DNA from: Microplitis mediator
Taxonomy: Eukaryota; Arthropoda; Insecta; Hymenoptera; Braconidae
NCBI RefSeq assembly: GCF_029852145.1
Contig: NC_079973.1
Location: 21,284,422-21,348,421, forward strand
DNA length: 64,000 nucleotides
Reading direction: 5' to 3'
Shown here: positions 34,546-47,127 of the stretch, one piece after another
How positions within the stretch are numbered: the stretch's first letter is position 1
Layout of the letters: each line of letters opens with the position of its first letter
Translations under genes and position numbers: made by a program
Notes under the pieces: generated by a model
What the model was told of the DNA's origin: nothing
Database searches by the model: none
The model's input: the letters and a program-made list of their open reading frames with translations, nothing else

Positions 34546-34845
34546 TCAAAGAGGAGGGGGAAAAGGAGGATTTGGAGGTTCAAGTAGACTGCCAGTAGAT
34601 TCATCGAGTTTTAGGTCCGCGGCTGACCAGAAACCTCCATGCAGAGAGAGGGGCCGAAACTTGTGCCGATGACTGGGTGCAATGACCCCTCCTAAGGTCA
34701 CCCACCCCGAACAATCTCTTCCAAACTTATGTACGACGGACAGATGGACGAATGTATGGTTATAGAAGAATGGAGAAGGAAGAAGAAGAAGGAACAGTTG
34801 AGGAAAACAAGTAGAAGAATCGCCGGATGAATTTCTCGCGGAAAT
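34546..34845 (-). CDS. Candidate Met-free open frame, possible terminal exon
   Basis: The minus strand is open for 99 codons before TGA and has no Met, so it could only be an internal or terminal exon. Its upstream half is a long T/C tract (about 34725-34830) that would serve as a polypyrimidine tract, with ACATAAG or TTTGGAAG as acceptor at about 34715-34725. The downstream half translates to about 55 residues including HKFRPLSLHGGFWSAADLKL and a Pro-rich tail. The plausible exon is therefore about 34546-34715. The G/A bias of the plus strand alone keeps stops rare on the minus strand, which weakens the case. Confidence 0.27.
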   Translation of the reverse strand: MSARNSSGDSSTCFPQLFLLLLPSPFFYNHTFVHLSVVHKFGRDCSGWVTLGGVIAPSHRHKFRPLSLHGGFWSAADLKLDESTGSLLEPPNPPFPPPL

Positions 34846-35745
34846 TCAACGGTATAAATACAAAACCACTTGGGTTTTTTTTACTTTTTGGTAAACAAAG
34901 AAATATGGGGGATGCTTTTTGATCACGGAGTCTAAAGATTTTACGGTAAATAAATTTTTATTGCTCGTGTACTAATGAAAGATAATTGTTTTTTTTTTTT
35001 TTGATGAAGTTTTTGGACATTGAGGCTCTAGAGAAAAATTAAGTTGCTATGTGTGTAGGAGATTGAAAGAAAATAGTTTATAAAAAATTGTAAAGTCGGT
35101 TGGTGAGAAATTATAAATAATAAATAAGAATATAATCGCAGATACTTTTATGAATTGATGATGATTCAGTACTCGATTGTTCTCATTGTAATTCTTTACA
35201 AGAAATAGCAATTAGTATAGACAATACCGAGAAATCAGTGTAAAAGTTACAATAGTGTCTGGTTGCAGACTTATAATATACATATATATCTATATACTAT
35301 ATACATATATATATATAGAACCAATACAAAAAGAGTATAAAACATGTTCTATGGAATTTATTGATTCTGAAATCACGTGAATTGCATTTTACACATTTGA
35401 TTGTGTGTCGAATACGAAAATAGGATGTACGTTCTCTTACATATAAATGTATCTATGTAGAAATATGTATATAGATAACGCATGCGATGGAGTTTAGAGG
35501 AAATTCTCGACAATACTCGAGATATTATTGTTCAGGGATTATATTTTGGCACTGAGACAAGCCGTTTTGATTTACCGGATAGTATTCGCAAAACGATAAC
35601 AGCACACGCGGTGGCTTATATACCCTTAGAAAATGTATATTTATTATCTATATAATTTCGGCATATTAGCAGGTGTGATATCGTTTCCATTGCACACAAC
35701 ACTGATGTACAATCTGTGGGAATATTATTGCGATCTTGAGAATTA
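34846..35745. other. Unique AT-rich sequence
   Basis: A (TA)-rich patch lies at about 35278-35320. No gene or repeat family seen. Confidence 0.45.
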
Positions 35746-35987
35746 CACAGAAAAAAAGGATTTCTCAGTGCAATAAATTTTTATTTGTCCCAAAAAATTT
35801 TTAATTGCCTCAAGAAATTTTTCGAATTATAAATTGAAAACTGAAAATTTTTCGGAGCGAGGATAAATTTTTTTAGAGCAAGAAATAATTTTTTGAACCA
35901 AGAAATTTTTTCTTGTCCTAAGAAAATTTTTGTTTTCAATTTATAACACAAAAAATTTATTGCGCCAAGAGATTCTTTTTTTCTATG
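35746..35987. mobile_element. MITE, family L, copy 3 (242 bp)
   Basis: TA flanks CACAGAAAAAAAGGATTTCT and GAGATTCTTTTTTTCTATG. It shares with 16375-16602 the central AAGAAAATTTTTGTTTTCAA-like segment. It is the best-bounded copy of this family. Confidence 0.8.
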
Positions 35988-36762
35988 TAAGAACCGGAAA
36001 TTTACCAAAGAATAACTCACAGCTGACTGACGAGATCATTATTATTTTTTTTATTATATTTTCTGTCTCCGATCATCAAAGCTTACATTGTATTTTTCTA
36101 TGCAGGAATTTAACTCTTTTATTTTTTATAGTGCATCTTTTATTATCCGGATTACAATGTAACAAAAGCATTTATTTGTTGGCTTTTAACCCATCCATCA
36201 GTCCATCATATTTTTATGGTTTGCGGTAATAGCTATGAACAAAACCCTGTCGTGATGAATGCTGATATTTTACTTCAGAATTGTTAACAGAAGATCATGA
36301 TACACGATCATTAACTATTTAGTGTCCACAGTAATCATTTTACAATGTAATAAATTTCATGAGTAATTTATATATTTATTACTCATGATATTCATGTATT
36401 TTTGTAGAAATAATGAAGATAAAAATGGCAGTGGCTATAGAGTTTTTATTCTTATTTTTGTCTTCATTTAAATGTTACATTGTATTTATATAAATGAGGT
36501 GCAAAACGTATTTATGTATACGGTAAGTGAGTGTACATATTTTTATTTAGAGAGTTCGGGTTGCTGCTGGCTTAAGAGTTTTGGTATATGATGTCTCTTG
36601 CAATATCTACCGGATTGGTATTTGCCTCCCTCTTTGCTTCTGGCACCGAAAACTCAAACTGGCCAACCGGTTTCACATCACGCGTCTCTATTTATTGCAC
36701 AGTGCGTACATCGAATGCATCCAGCCGAGGCATAAAGTGAACGTAGTGTACATGCATGTGTG

Positions 36763-36808
<46 letters not shown>

Positions 36809-37366
36809 TATGAACTGGACATTCGTTAAGATAGAAATATTTTCACCGTACCATCGCATCTCTTGTCGATTGAACCATGCGGATATAATGCGATTTTTTT
36901 TTATAATCTTGTCGTACAATCAACGATGATGGGTTTTGAAAGTAGAGAATAAATAATAAATGAAAGTATGCGTCCATGAGAAGAAATCTTGTTTTTTTTT
37001 TTTTTTTTGTGATGTGATAACACATTTATTTCGATTTTATTGATTAGTTTTTTCAAATTTTGGAATGTAGGAGATCGAAATCTTTTTTTCTAAGCAAGAG
37101 GAAAATCTAACAGGAAATATTCACTCATAAGATTTATAAATAAACAGAAAAACGAAATTAATAGATAGCAAAGTTAAATTTTTTAGTGCAATCGATTTTC
37201 TGTGTCGAGTCGACTTTCGGAAAGATATATATAGCATGCAATGGCTATCAGTAAAAGTAAATAAAAAATATGTATAGCTTGTTATTTAAATAGAAAATGT
37301 TAAATATTCAATTTTTTGTGAAAAAAAATTTATGGTTCCGAGAAAAAAATGCAGCTGAAAAATGAA
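35988..37366. other. Unique sequence with a (TA)n microsatellite
   Basis: A moderate-GC patch at 36550-36750 carries competing short frames without splice support. (TA)n follows at 36768-36803. No gene called. Confidence 0.4.
36768..36803. repeat. (TA)n microsatellite
   Basis: About 36 bp of TA units, preceded by a GT/AT-rich stretch. Confidence 0.9.
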
Positions 37367-37840
37367 CACGGAAAAAAAATATTAGTAAATAATACTCAGA
37401 TTCTCATCAACAGCGTGCCTAGACCGAATATTAGTAAATATTATGGAGTAGAACGTAAGAAATTAATAATAGATGCATTATTTTGACAAGTGTCTTGTAC
37501 GGCTGCCCAATTTCAAAACACAGTAACTGACAAAAATATATTTTTTTTTAATATGTATTGAATCATGTCCACAAGATCCCATTGGAACTAAAAATACTAA
37601 ATAATCGATTTTGAAAAATTTGTCCCTTACCGTGTTTTGAAATTGGGCAGCCGTGTAGTTTTTTAAGGTTTAAGTAGTAAATTTAAATAGTCAAGCAGTA
37701 TATTTCAACGGTTAACTGTTAATTATAGCAGTTTAAACATTAAAATCATAATTTTACTGATTGAAACGACATTAGTTATAGGACATAAAATAAATAATTA
37801 GAAGTTGAATTACGATTATTGTCAATCATTTTTTTCCGTG
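37367..37840. mobile_element. MITE with CACGGAAAAAAAATATTAG end (family M), hosting an insert
   Basis: Inverted ends CACGGAAAAAAAATATTAGT and CAATCATTTTTTTCCGTG are flanked by AA on both sides. The insert at 37500-37655 leaves about 316 bp of host element. AT-rich and noncoding. Confidence 0.75.
37500..37655. mobile_element. 156-bp MITE with GGCTGCCCAATTTC ends (family N), nested
   Basis: Ends CGGCTGCCCAATTTCAAAAC and GTTTTGAAATTGGGCAGCCGTG are inverted repeats with TA on both sides. The left terminus lacks the AC expected from the right one. The GC-rich tips contrast with the host element. Confidence 0.8.
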
Positions 37841-38492
37841 AATAATTTTCACAGTCACGAATTCTAAAATACTCTCAGAAAAAAATTTAGAATTCAAACC
37901 CCAGTTTACTATTATCAGTGAAAATTTTCTTTTCTTATTGATTATTATTATCAGTATCGTTAATTTTTCACGATTTTCTTTGAATATTTCGCCATGAGAA
38001 TAAATAAAATAAATCAGCCGTTTTAAAGTTACCCTCGGCGAAATAGTGATTTTTATTTTTAAAAAACTAAAACGCTTTTTTAAATGAAATGTAGACTAAA
38101 AGTGTTTCTATATATGTAAATATATATGAATTTATAAATAAAGATAACACTTGATACTTTAATATAAAATTTATAGAAAGTAATGAAAAAAATAAAGACC
38201 GTCGAGTCTATAAAAATGAAAGAGAAATCGGATATCATTAGTGTATAGACGTACACAAACAGATTAAAATGAAATATAAAAGAAAAAGACGACAATTATT
38301 TACAAGTTTCTGCACTGGTTGGCGTATAAAAAACTCTTAAAGTAAAGATGGGATGCCGACGAATGAGAGACACACGGTATAACAAGAGAAAAATGGTCAA
38401 ATCTATACTTCTTCCAGATTTAGTTGAAAAAAAAAGGAGTAAAAAATAGCATTAAAAATAAAAAATGTTAAAAACAAAAAACTCAACTGTTT
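37841..38492. other. Unique AT-rich sequence
   Basis: No gene seen. Confidence 0.45.
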
Positions 38493-38870
38493 TTGTGGAC
38501 CTTTGGAAAAGGATGCGAAAGAAAGGAAATGAGAGAAAGGTTTGGCAGGTTACAAAAAATAAAAGAACGAAACGTTATAGTCCAACGAAACACGAAACCT
38601 CGGCAAAAGCTGGAACAAATGAGAGAACCCGAAAGTACGGTGGACATCGGACCCAGTGGGGGCAAGGATGCGGAATTGGTTCGCGATAATTTCAAGGAAA
38701 TAGCATCACACGAAACAAATTGTGTTCTAACAAATATTTTTCTCCATTTCGCCAAATATTATATTTATTTACTTATTAATTTTTTTTTATTTTTTGTAAG
38801 AAAGATATCTCTGCGTCTTCAATCAGGAGATGCAGAGACAGCTATTGGATTAATGAGTTTACGTGTATAA
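38493..38870 (+). CDS. Candidate coding island, possible charged coiled-coil segment
   Basis: The frame is open for 125 codons from a TTG. The first in-frame ATG lies a few codons in. The part at about 38545-38730 has higher GC than the flanks and a balanced composition: RLQKIKERNVIVQRN, then KLEQMREPE and VDIGPSGGKDAELV. Its heptad-like Leu/Ile spacing would suit a coiled coil. GGTTTGGCAG at about 38541-38550 could be an acceptor but has no pyrimidine tract. After about 38740 the frame turns AT-driven. The remainder to 40520 is unique and shows nothing. No family recognised. Confidence 0.27.
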   Translation: MWTFGKGCERKEMRERFGRLQKIKERNVIVQRNTKPRQKLEQMREPESTVDIGPSGGKDAELVRDNFKEIASHETNCVLTNIFLHFAKYYIYLLINFFLFFVRKISLRLQSGDAETAIGLMSLRV

Positions 38871-40520
38871 AACTAACGTCCAATTTCCCATCTTAAGTCT
38901 TGCCAATTTGTTAAAATTGTGCCGGAGATACACTTAAGGGACTACTGGTTAAAAAAATTATTCCGGGAGACCAGTAGCTTGGTTATTATTTTTAAAAATA
39001 AAAATATAAAATACCGGATGTGCGTGTGAACTCAAAACGTGTAAGAAATCGCATGTATATATATATCATTTTTTCGTCTACATTTTATAAGTCTTTTGTT
39101 TTTTTTTTCTTCTCTTGTTTCCTTTTATTTCGGAGTTTTTAATATTTTTTTTGAGACACTCGTTCTGTTCGGCATTAGTTTACATTGTTTTTGTTACAAT
39201 TAAACTTAATATTATGTTTCTTAGAAACTCAACCCATTAGCAAGTAACTGTGAATGAATATTTCCCATTTGATTAATCCATTGAGTCGTAAAATTCTCTT
39301 AACGATAATCTGAGAACACAAATAAAATCCCTCGATTTCACCGGAATATTTCTGCTTAATCATATTTACTCTCAAATAAATTATGAATTTTCTTTTCCTC
39401 ATCCATAAACACAGTTTACAAATAATATATATTCATGAATCTGTAGGTATTTATTTATAAAATCTACATTTATAAAATTTCTCCCATTCATTAAAGTTAT
39501 TTACATTTCATAATTTTGAACCGTCGTCTCGAAGGCTAAAAAATTTTAATAACGATTTTTTTTTTATTTAAAAAAAAATAACTAGAAGAAGGAATTTAAT
39601 ATAAAAAAAAATACTTATCATATCAAAGGGTAAGTTACTTAGTAAATTTCTCCAAAGTTTCTATATATTTTCAAGTGCAAAAACTGGGCTAAGAAGCTAC
39701 TGAGACTCTCATCATCGTGGAAAATGTACCACAAGTGCAACTTGAGTTTACCTTTACTCAGTATAGTTACTACTATACGATACTTCGACGACGTTACCGC
39801 ACCATAAACGTTCAAGTTAACTCTTCCCGCTATACATATACACGTTGCTATAAATTTTCCTTACAATACCAGTTATAAGTTTTATTAATTTAAAAAGAAT
39901 TACCATCTTCAAAGAAGTGAAATTCAATAAATTATTTAAGTGATAAATTACATATATCCAAGCCAACATCTAATCAAATTATATAATTCATTATCATTAT
40001 AAACTATAAGTTATGATAAATTATCACTTGCAAATTATACCAATAATAATATTATTATTATAAGTTTAATAAAGTTATAGAGAGAACAGAATGTTATTTC
40101 AAAAGGATCTTCGCTAGTGTTAGTATAGTGTTATATTGAACGATGTTACTCCGGAAACACTTTCAAAACTTAGTTAACAGCTTTTAATTACGTATACATA
40201 TATATATTTACATATATAGGAATACTTAAAATTCATATAAATTAAAAATTATTTTGCGAAATGGAAAAATGTTGGAAAATCCAAATCTGCAGACCTCAAT
40301 CAGTAATTATAGTCATTATTACTTTATTTTTTTATCGTTACTTCATTATTATTATAATTGTAACCTTATTTCATTATTAATTTTCAAAATTTTTTTCCGT
40401 TCTTTTCCAATTCCGGGTCAAAAATGAAACTTGACTCAGGCTTACCAGTAGTTGGTGGAGAAAAAATAAAATATTAACAATAATAATTACAGATTCCCGA
40501 TTTGAGTTTTTTAGTCAGTA
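38871..40520. other. Unique AT-rich sequence
   Basis: No gene or recognised repeat is visible. Confidence 0.45.
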
Positions 40521-41113
40521 CACTGTAAAATATCTCGGTGTAAAAATGGACCTGGAGAACTTTACACGGCCGTGTAGTCTAAAATAACGGTATAAAATTA
40601 TCTTGGTGTAAATTTTCCATCCGTGTAATTTTAACACGGTGTAATCTACTTTTTTGACACCATTCCGTATTACTTGTTGTAAGTTTGATTAATGAGCAAC
40701 AAACGATCATTGAATATTTTCAACTACTTAATCGATAACTACATTGATTTTATTTAGACATTAAATAGTACTCTCTAAACATGAATAAGTGAAATAAGTG
40801 AATATTCACTAATTCCAAGTGCAAACCGAACCACTAATTTCAAAAAGTGGTTCGGTTGGCACTTAGAATTAGTGAATATTCACTTATTTGCCTTATTCAT
40901 GTTTAGAGAGTATATTGAACATTTAAATATTCTTATGATTAATTATCTTAACGCAGAATTATCATGAATTATACATTTACACGGTTGGTGGTGTAAAAAT
41001 TTGAAATTCATAACGCCTAGATTTTACACCGAATTTGGTGTAATTTTCAAACCAAAATTTTTGACTCCGAGACATTTACACTATACACTGGGTCCAAAAA
41101 ATTTTTTACAGTG
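40521..41113. mobile_element. MITE with CACTGTAAAATATCTCGGTG end (family O), hosting a hairpin
   Basis: TA flanks CACTGTAAAATATCTCGGTG and CAAAAAATTTTTTACAGTG. The arms share GGTGTAAAA/TTTTACACC motifs, close in style to family G but different in detail. The nested hairpin at 40771-40910 leaves about 451 bp. Confidence 0.8.
40771..40910. mobile_element. 140-bp near-perfect hairpin element (family Q), nested
   Basis: TA flanks CTCTCTAAACATGAATAAGT and CTTATTCATGTTTAGAGAG. The two arms of about 65 bp match almost completely (AGTGAATATTCACTAATTCC and its mirror) around AATTTCAAAAA. It lacks the CACNG terminus of most other families but shares the TA target. Confidence 0.85.
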
Positions 41114-44100
41114 TACAATTAAACAATCAGGATTTGGACAGTGATTTTCAAAAGGGTTCTTGCCACAAACAATACAAAGCTAATGAAACGAAATTAGGTC
41201 AATTTTTCTAAAGTTATTGTGCTCTCGAAGATTCATACACCACAATTGACACCACTGGTTTCTTGGATTAAAATAATTTATTTTAAATCAATGGAAGAAT
41301 GAATCGACTCAATACCGGGTCGAAATTATTCCTCATAAATTTTCTTTGTACAAGTATACAGTTTAATCCATTTTGGTGGAATCCAAAGCAGTTTGGGATG
41401 ATTTCACGTGAATAAATTTTGTGGGTTCGCACTTCAGGTGTGCAAAAAAGTTAGCCGTTTTTTTTCGATAAGTCACAATAATGTATATATTTATCGATAT
41501 CTGTATCGATAACGATCTCTTAAACTTGAAAACATATATATATTTTTATTTGAGTCTGTTAATAAAATAAAGGAAAATGGTAAAAGACAATATTTCATTG
41601 AACTGTAGCGACTGGCGCCAAAAATCAATGATTTCATGTCGACATATGTGATATAGTTGATCACTAAGCTTTGCTCCCAACGCCAGTATGTCTCTTTAGC
41701 TAATTATCCACATTGGCAATATAATACAATCAATACACCTACACATATATTCGTAATATGTACGGGTGTGCAGTACAGTCTATTACGAAACACAATAGCG
41801 AAAATTTGGTTGAATTATGCTTGGGTACTTTGGATTAATATTGTGCGGTACAATATAATAATTCGAATTACGTCGGTTTTGATTATTAATGTCAAAATTT
41901 ATTGTGTATTTAAAAACATTATTCTAGTTATGTTTAAATATTTATCGGAAAATAATTCATTACACAATTCACTACTTTGTCTAATTTTTTCGATCATTAA
42001 ATTTTATCGGCATCAACGAAATTGACTATGAATTATTGGACAATTTAATTTTGATATTATTAATTTCAGAAAATATATTTTGCAAAGGAATTCCCGTACA
42101 CCGTAAATTTAATTAATTATTTTTTAATATTCACTAATTGATAGGTAACTTTTTTTGATGTTTCAAATGATAAATAGCGCATCAAAAAGCTCAATTATTT
42201 TGTCATATTTTCCATTAAATTGTAATTTATTTCTACAATAATGCTATTACTTAATTGGATATAAATTATTTTTCAATCTAAAAACATCAGGTTTAATTGA
42301 ATAAAAAAAATGTTGAATTGTTATTGTTTAAAATTTCCGTTTTATTTATTATCACTCGAGTATTTTTGTGATTTATATACACGAGTTGAATTTTAAAATA
42401 TGACAAAACAATTTCAAGTATAGATTTCAAAATGCGTAAATATAATTTCACCAGAATACTAACACTCAATTAAAAAATATTCTGATTTTTATATAAAAAA
42501 ATAGAATATCTACAGTAATTGAAGAAAAACGAGTTGAAAAAAAATTTAATAATAAAAATAGCGTAGTAAATAACAAGGTATTAATTTAGTAAGCAATAAA
42601 TAAATCAATAAATTAAAAGTAATGCATTTAATTCTATGGATATTCAGAGTACTCATGAACTATATCGTTGAAAGTTTTAGTTGGTGATATAATTCACGAT
42701 ATATCGCGATGCTACGCCAAATTTCGAGATAACACAGAGACCATTTGGTATACTTTCTACCCGTATCACAATTGTATTTTATGTCAACGAAGCATTATAC
42801 AATAAAATATAATTCCCTCCGGTGTATTTCTATCCTCGTCTTCCTGTTTTACTCTACTGCAGAGTCCTACTCTCTTTACTACAAAGCTATGCTGCATACA
42901 CTCTTGATTCGAAAGCGAGAAACAATTTGCATGATATCTTTATAAATATATTCATATACCTTCATATGTACATATAAGTGGATATAAATATTGCGTACGC
43001 TAATGTTAATTCTTCAGCAGGCCATATAGTAACACGTAAGGTAAAATAATCAATGACGACGACCGCGATTACGTGTGCAAATATGAGAAAACGACAATGG
43101 TTCCATTCCTGTGGTCATTGAGTAGAGATGAGTAATGTGAAAGTTGTCTGGTATTTTTGAAAATATTTTTGCATTGTCTAAGTAATAGGAAACCGAACAA
43201 AGTGTTAAATATATTAAAACTATGCAGTATTCATGTACGTACATATGAGATTTTACAATTAACGGCCATGACCTCCAAAATAAAATGCATGTTAATTCGT
43301 TATATATAAGAGTGCATTGAATACTAAACTTTATTCATTTATTTATATGCAAGCAAGAATTAATTATTACTGTTTTCAATTTTACATTTTAATCTATTAT
43401 TAATAAAAAGCAAAAGTCAGGTGAATTGAGGTATCTAAAAATAAAAAAAATATCAAAGCCTATCATTTTTATTTGACTTTATAAAAAAAAAATATTTCTT
43501 GGCTGTTTACACCCACACGAAAAAATATATATGTGACAGATATGCATCAATGTATCGGCTATATGGGACATATATGTTATTTATATATTTTTTTGTCCGG
43601 GCAGAACTTATAAATGTTAATTACTTTTACCAAATTTATAATTCAGATGATTTAGAATTAAATATCCGTATAATCATTTCAGTTCCGCGACTGTATATTA
43701 GAAATTAAATTTTCTTTACCTCAAAAATTTTTCTTTAAATAATTATCAAAACAAATATCAATAATTCTCTATTTATTCAATGTGATTAATTTAAAAAATC
43801 AATTGATATTCTTCTTAATAGAACATTTTATTTTATGCGCTTTGATGCTTATTTATACTAAAAAAATTTCCTTATAATTTTGACTTTAAATGAAAAGTAA
43901 ATAATTTTTTTCTAGTCTTTGAATGTTAATCCAAAAACTTGAGTAAACAATTACATAATTTATTTACTGAAATATTAACTAAATATTCTTCATTAGAATA
44001 ACAATTTATTTTTAAAAATACACTTGTGAAACTGAAAAAATAAAACGGTAAAATATAAAATTATAAATAATGTTAATTAGCGTACAGAATTAAATTAGTA

Positions 44101-44448
44101 AAATGTTAAAAGGAAAAAGTTTGCTGATTCAATAACGCTTTAAAACAAACTTCCACGTGGTTGCATTAACAGAGGTCGCTAAATCCCTTCTAGTAAATTC
44201 TGTTCCCCACCTCCTTCTCTACAACGTCTTCCGCGTCTCTTTTCTCTGCTTGCAAATAAAACGCGTTCAACTTTATCACTCTCTTTCTCCATTCCACTGT
44301 GTTCTTTGTCGCGACCTACTTCCTGCAAATGCACAAATTAAATGCATCGCTCTTGCCACACTCAAGCCGATGCTATACTCACCCGAGTGGGCTATCAGTT
44401 ATTTAGTTGCTCATGAAAGCTTCCATTTACATAGGCGACACAGTCACG

Positions 44449-44483
44449 TTGTCGTCGTCGTCGTCGTAGCCGTTGTCGTCGTC
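44449..44483. repeat. (GTC)n microsatellite
   Basis: Imperfect GTC/GTT trinucleotide repeat of about 35 bp. Confidence 0.85.
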
Positions 44484-44530
44484 AAATTTTTAAATTATTT
44501 ATTATTTTTTTATTTAATCCTGCTTTAAAT

Positions 44531-44580
44531 ACATTTATACATTCATACATACCAACATACATACAAACATACATACATAT
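44531..44580. repeat. (ACAT)n microsatellite
   Basis: Imperfect ACAT/ACATAC repeat of about 50 bp. Confidence 0.85.
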
Positions 44581-44808
44581 ATCTGCATTGAACCAACTTT
44601 AACTGCAGTAACAACTACACCACTACTGATTACTCGCCCACTATTTCTATTTATCATTCTACATATGTACTAAATATAATTATTAACGCTCATTGTACGC
44701 AATGCATCACTTGTAACTAAAAAAAAGTCATTATTTCTACTTAAAATACATATGTTTGTATAAAAAATATTTTTCATACTTTAGTATATTTTTTAAAATT
44801 TATAGGTG

Positions 44809-45720
44809 CACGGAGAAAAAAATATAGTAAATTTTACTAAAAAATATGAGAATAATTACTAAATTTGGATAGTAATCTTGAAACGCTTATGATTTATATG
44901 AAAAAATCATAAACAGACAAGCATATTTTACAAGTCGTTTAGTAATTTCTCATATACTGGTTATGGAAAATCTCTTATATTGCATACTAATTTTAAGTTA
45001 TATTTTGTAAAGTTTACTATGCCTGTTCAGTAAATTTTACTATCTCGTTTAGTAAATTTCACTATATCAGAATGGAAAAAATTAAAATTAAATTTTTATT
45101 AGCTTTTAACTTTTTACTATTATTGCTATCATTTTGATTATTATTGTTATTTATGTCATCTGTATTGGTGTTGGTGTCGCTTTTTGTTTTTTAAAAAATC
45201 ACTTGTTTTAACCGAGATTCGAACCCTGATCTCCCGCGCGCGAGTCCTTTCCTATGTCAGACGGCCCAATGTCTCCTTTTAACAAACGTTTCAGAACTTG
45301 TAATACATATTTGTATATGCTATCCCCACCAACTTTTAATTTTATCTATACATAGTATAATTTACTATACAGATATTAAAAAAATATAACCGTTTTAGCA
45401 AAAAATCATTGTGTATAGTAATTTTTAATATTTTGTATAGTAACAAATCCTATATTGTATTAGAAAATTTACTTTCTTAAATTTGTATTTATCAATAGTA
45501 CTTGATAGTAAAATTGACTATACAAATAGTAAAAAATATAATCGTCTTAGCAAAAAATACATTACGCATAGTAATTTTTAATATCTCATTATGTAATTAT
45601 TACTAACTAGTAAATTTTACTAAACGTTTAGTAATAATTACAATACAGAATGTATTTTTTCATATCTGTTAGTAAATTTTACTATAGTATTGTAATTTTT
45701 ACTATACTTTTTTCTCCGTG
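44809..45720. mobile_element. MITE with CACGGAGAAAAAAATATAG end (family R)
   Basis: Ends CACGGAGAAAAAAATATAGT and ACTATACTTTTTTCTCCGTG are inverted repeats. TG flanks both sides. The arms repeat TAGTAAATTTTACTA and its variants. The first 15 bases match family B (55490), so the two share an end. The middle contains a tRNA-like sequence at 45211-45276. Confidence 0.8.
45211..45276 (-). other. tRNA-like sequence with B-box motif inside a MITE
   Basis: On the minus strand GGGTTCGAATCTCGG fits the RNA polymerase III B box (GGTTCGAATCC type), and TGACATAGGAAAGG about 35 nt upstream weakly resembles an A box. No acceptor stem pairs, so it is not a working tRNA gene. It may be a tRNA-derived piece captured by the element. 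Confidence 0.35.
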
Positions 45721-46887
45721 TGCTATTAAAAACATTAAATTAGTCAAAACGTAATTAATCAAGTTAGCATTTTTGAAATAATAAATTTAAAGTAATGACA
45801 AACTTTTGGGAGTCATTCTCTTTGGGGTCGTTGCAACTGTGCTGGTTGGACAATGACCATTTAATCGACGAGGTCAGCGGAATAGAATAATGTGAATTCA
45901 CCCCGTCATTAATACAACAACGAAATCGGCCGAATTCACGAGTAACAATGAAATTGCACTACATACATGTACATACATTGTATATTTATTTAGTATATAA
46001 AGCATACTATATATATATATATATGTATATAAAGGAATATAAATATATATGTTTAATATATAGTATATATGTATGTGGAACGTCAACACGAAATGTTGCT
46101 AATCGTTTGGTGAGCAGCGTCAGATCCAATTCATGCGACATTTCCCATTTCAATTGCAGATGCATGAGGTAAATTGCATATACTATATAAGAATAGACGT
46201 ATTGACTTGACGAACTTAAACAACTTCTTTGTCCTTTTACATTTATTTATTTTTCTTTATTTAAATTTCTTTATACTTTACTCCAGTTTCCGTAAATAAA
46301 TTTTATTTGTCATGTTAATTTTATCACTTAAGATTCATAAATTAAAATGTTATTAATATTAATAATTTTAAAATAAAATATTGTGTAGCCAATAAAACGT
46401 TGAAAAATTTAATTGCCGAAATTCAAATTTTTTTCCCACACAAAATTCCGGACAATAAGATTAAAAAAAGTAAAAATGTAACTATAGATGAGTCTTTCAA
46501 CAATGACATTGTTCTAAATCTCCATGAAAGACGTTGGTCATTCACCACGTACACAATAGAAGCTTTGGCACATTGCTGAAGTCTTGTGAAAAAAGCAGCA
46601 AAAAATAACAAAACAAAGAGCGATAATCGAGACAAGAGGAAGATAAAAAAAAAATAAAAAATCAATTGGTAACTTTCATTATTTGGAAATTGGGGATAGC
46701 GACACTGAACCGGGGTAAAATGAAATCGGATTCACGGTGCTTTGGAACAAGTGTGTTTATAAGTACAAAGTTGAGGCTGTAATGCATATTTGAGGTCTCA
46801 GACGAGCAATTGTAGACTCGTCAGTTGCAACAGCTTTGCTCATTGCCTTATAATGTTATAGTCCATAGAATGTGTGGAGTATAGACG
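45721..46887. other. Unique sequence
   Basis: (TA)n at about 46006-46030. No gene seen. Confidence 0.45.
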
Positions 46888-47127
46888 TTAAAGACGGCAT
46901 GGCGGGTCAACAGAAAATACGACGGCAGTGAGATCACCAATAGTACTACCACCAGCATCTGCAGCAGAAGATGCAGTAGCAGTGCCACCAGTAAGTATCA
47001 GTAGTAGTAACACAAGAACAGACACAAGAGTCGATGAGAGAGGAACTTGATGCAGTACAGCAGCAGCATGCGAGTATGCTAGTCTGTAGGGGCAATAGAG
47101 GGCAACGCACCCAGTCAGCCTTGGCAT
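46888..47127 (-). CDS. Candidate signal-peptide-like open frame (79 codons)
   Basis: An ATG at 47125-47127 opens 79 codons ending at TAA. Residues about 27-50 are hydrophobic (LSSTLVSVLVLLLLILTGG), followed by a small-residue stretch that would suit signal cleavage and a short tail with STIGDLTAVVFSVDPP. It could be a secreted or membrane protein start. Against this, the hydrophobic run is coded by an (ACT/ACA)-like trinucleotide run, and the plus strand is also open there and meets CCA followed by GTAAGTATC, a good donor. Low confidence on either strand. Confidence 0.2.
   Translation of the reverse strand: MPRLTGCVALYCPYRLAYSHAAAVLHQVPLSSTLVSVLVLLLLILTGGTATASSAADAGGSTIGDLTAVVFSVDPPCRL

Larger units (their letters stand above)
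41114..44808. other. Long unique stretch, no gene called
   Basis: Mostly AT-rich. Plus frames at 41657-42025 and 44157-44528 are open for over 120 codons. The first is AT-driven. The second starts at GTG, is pyrimidine-rich and ends in a (GTC)n repeat that makes a poly-Val tail. Neither is convincing. (GTC)n lies at 44449-44483 and (ACAT)n at 44531-44580. Confidence 0.4.

Noticed and set aside
44157..44528. 123-codon plus frame ending in poly-Val
   Set aside because: It starts at GTG in a T/C-rich tract and ends in a (GTC)n microsatellite. There is no supporting signal.
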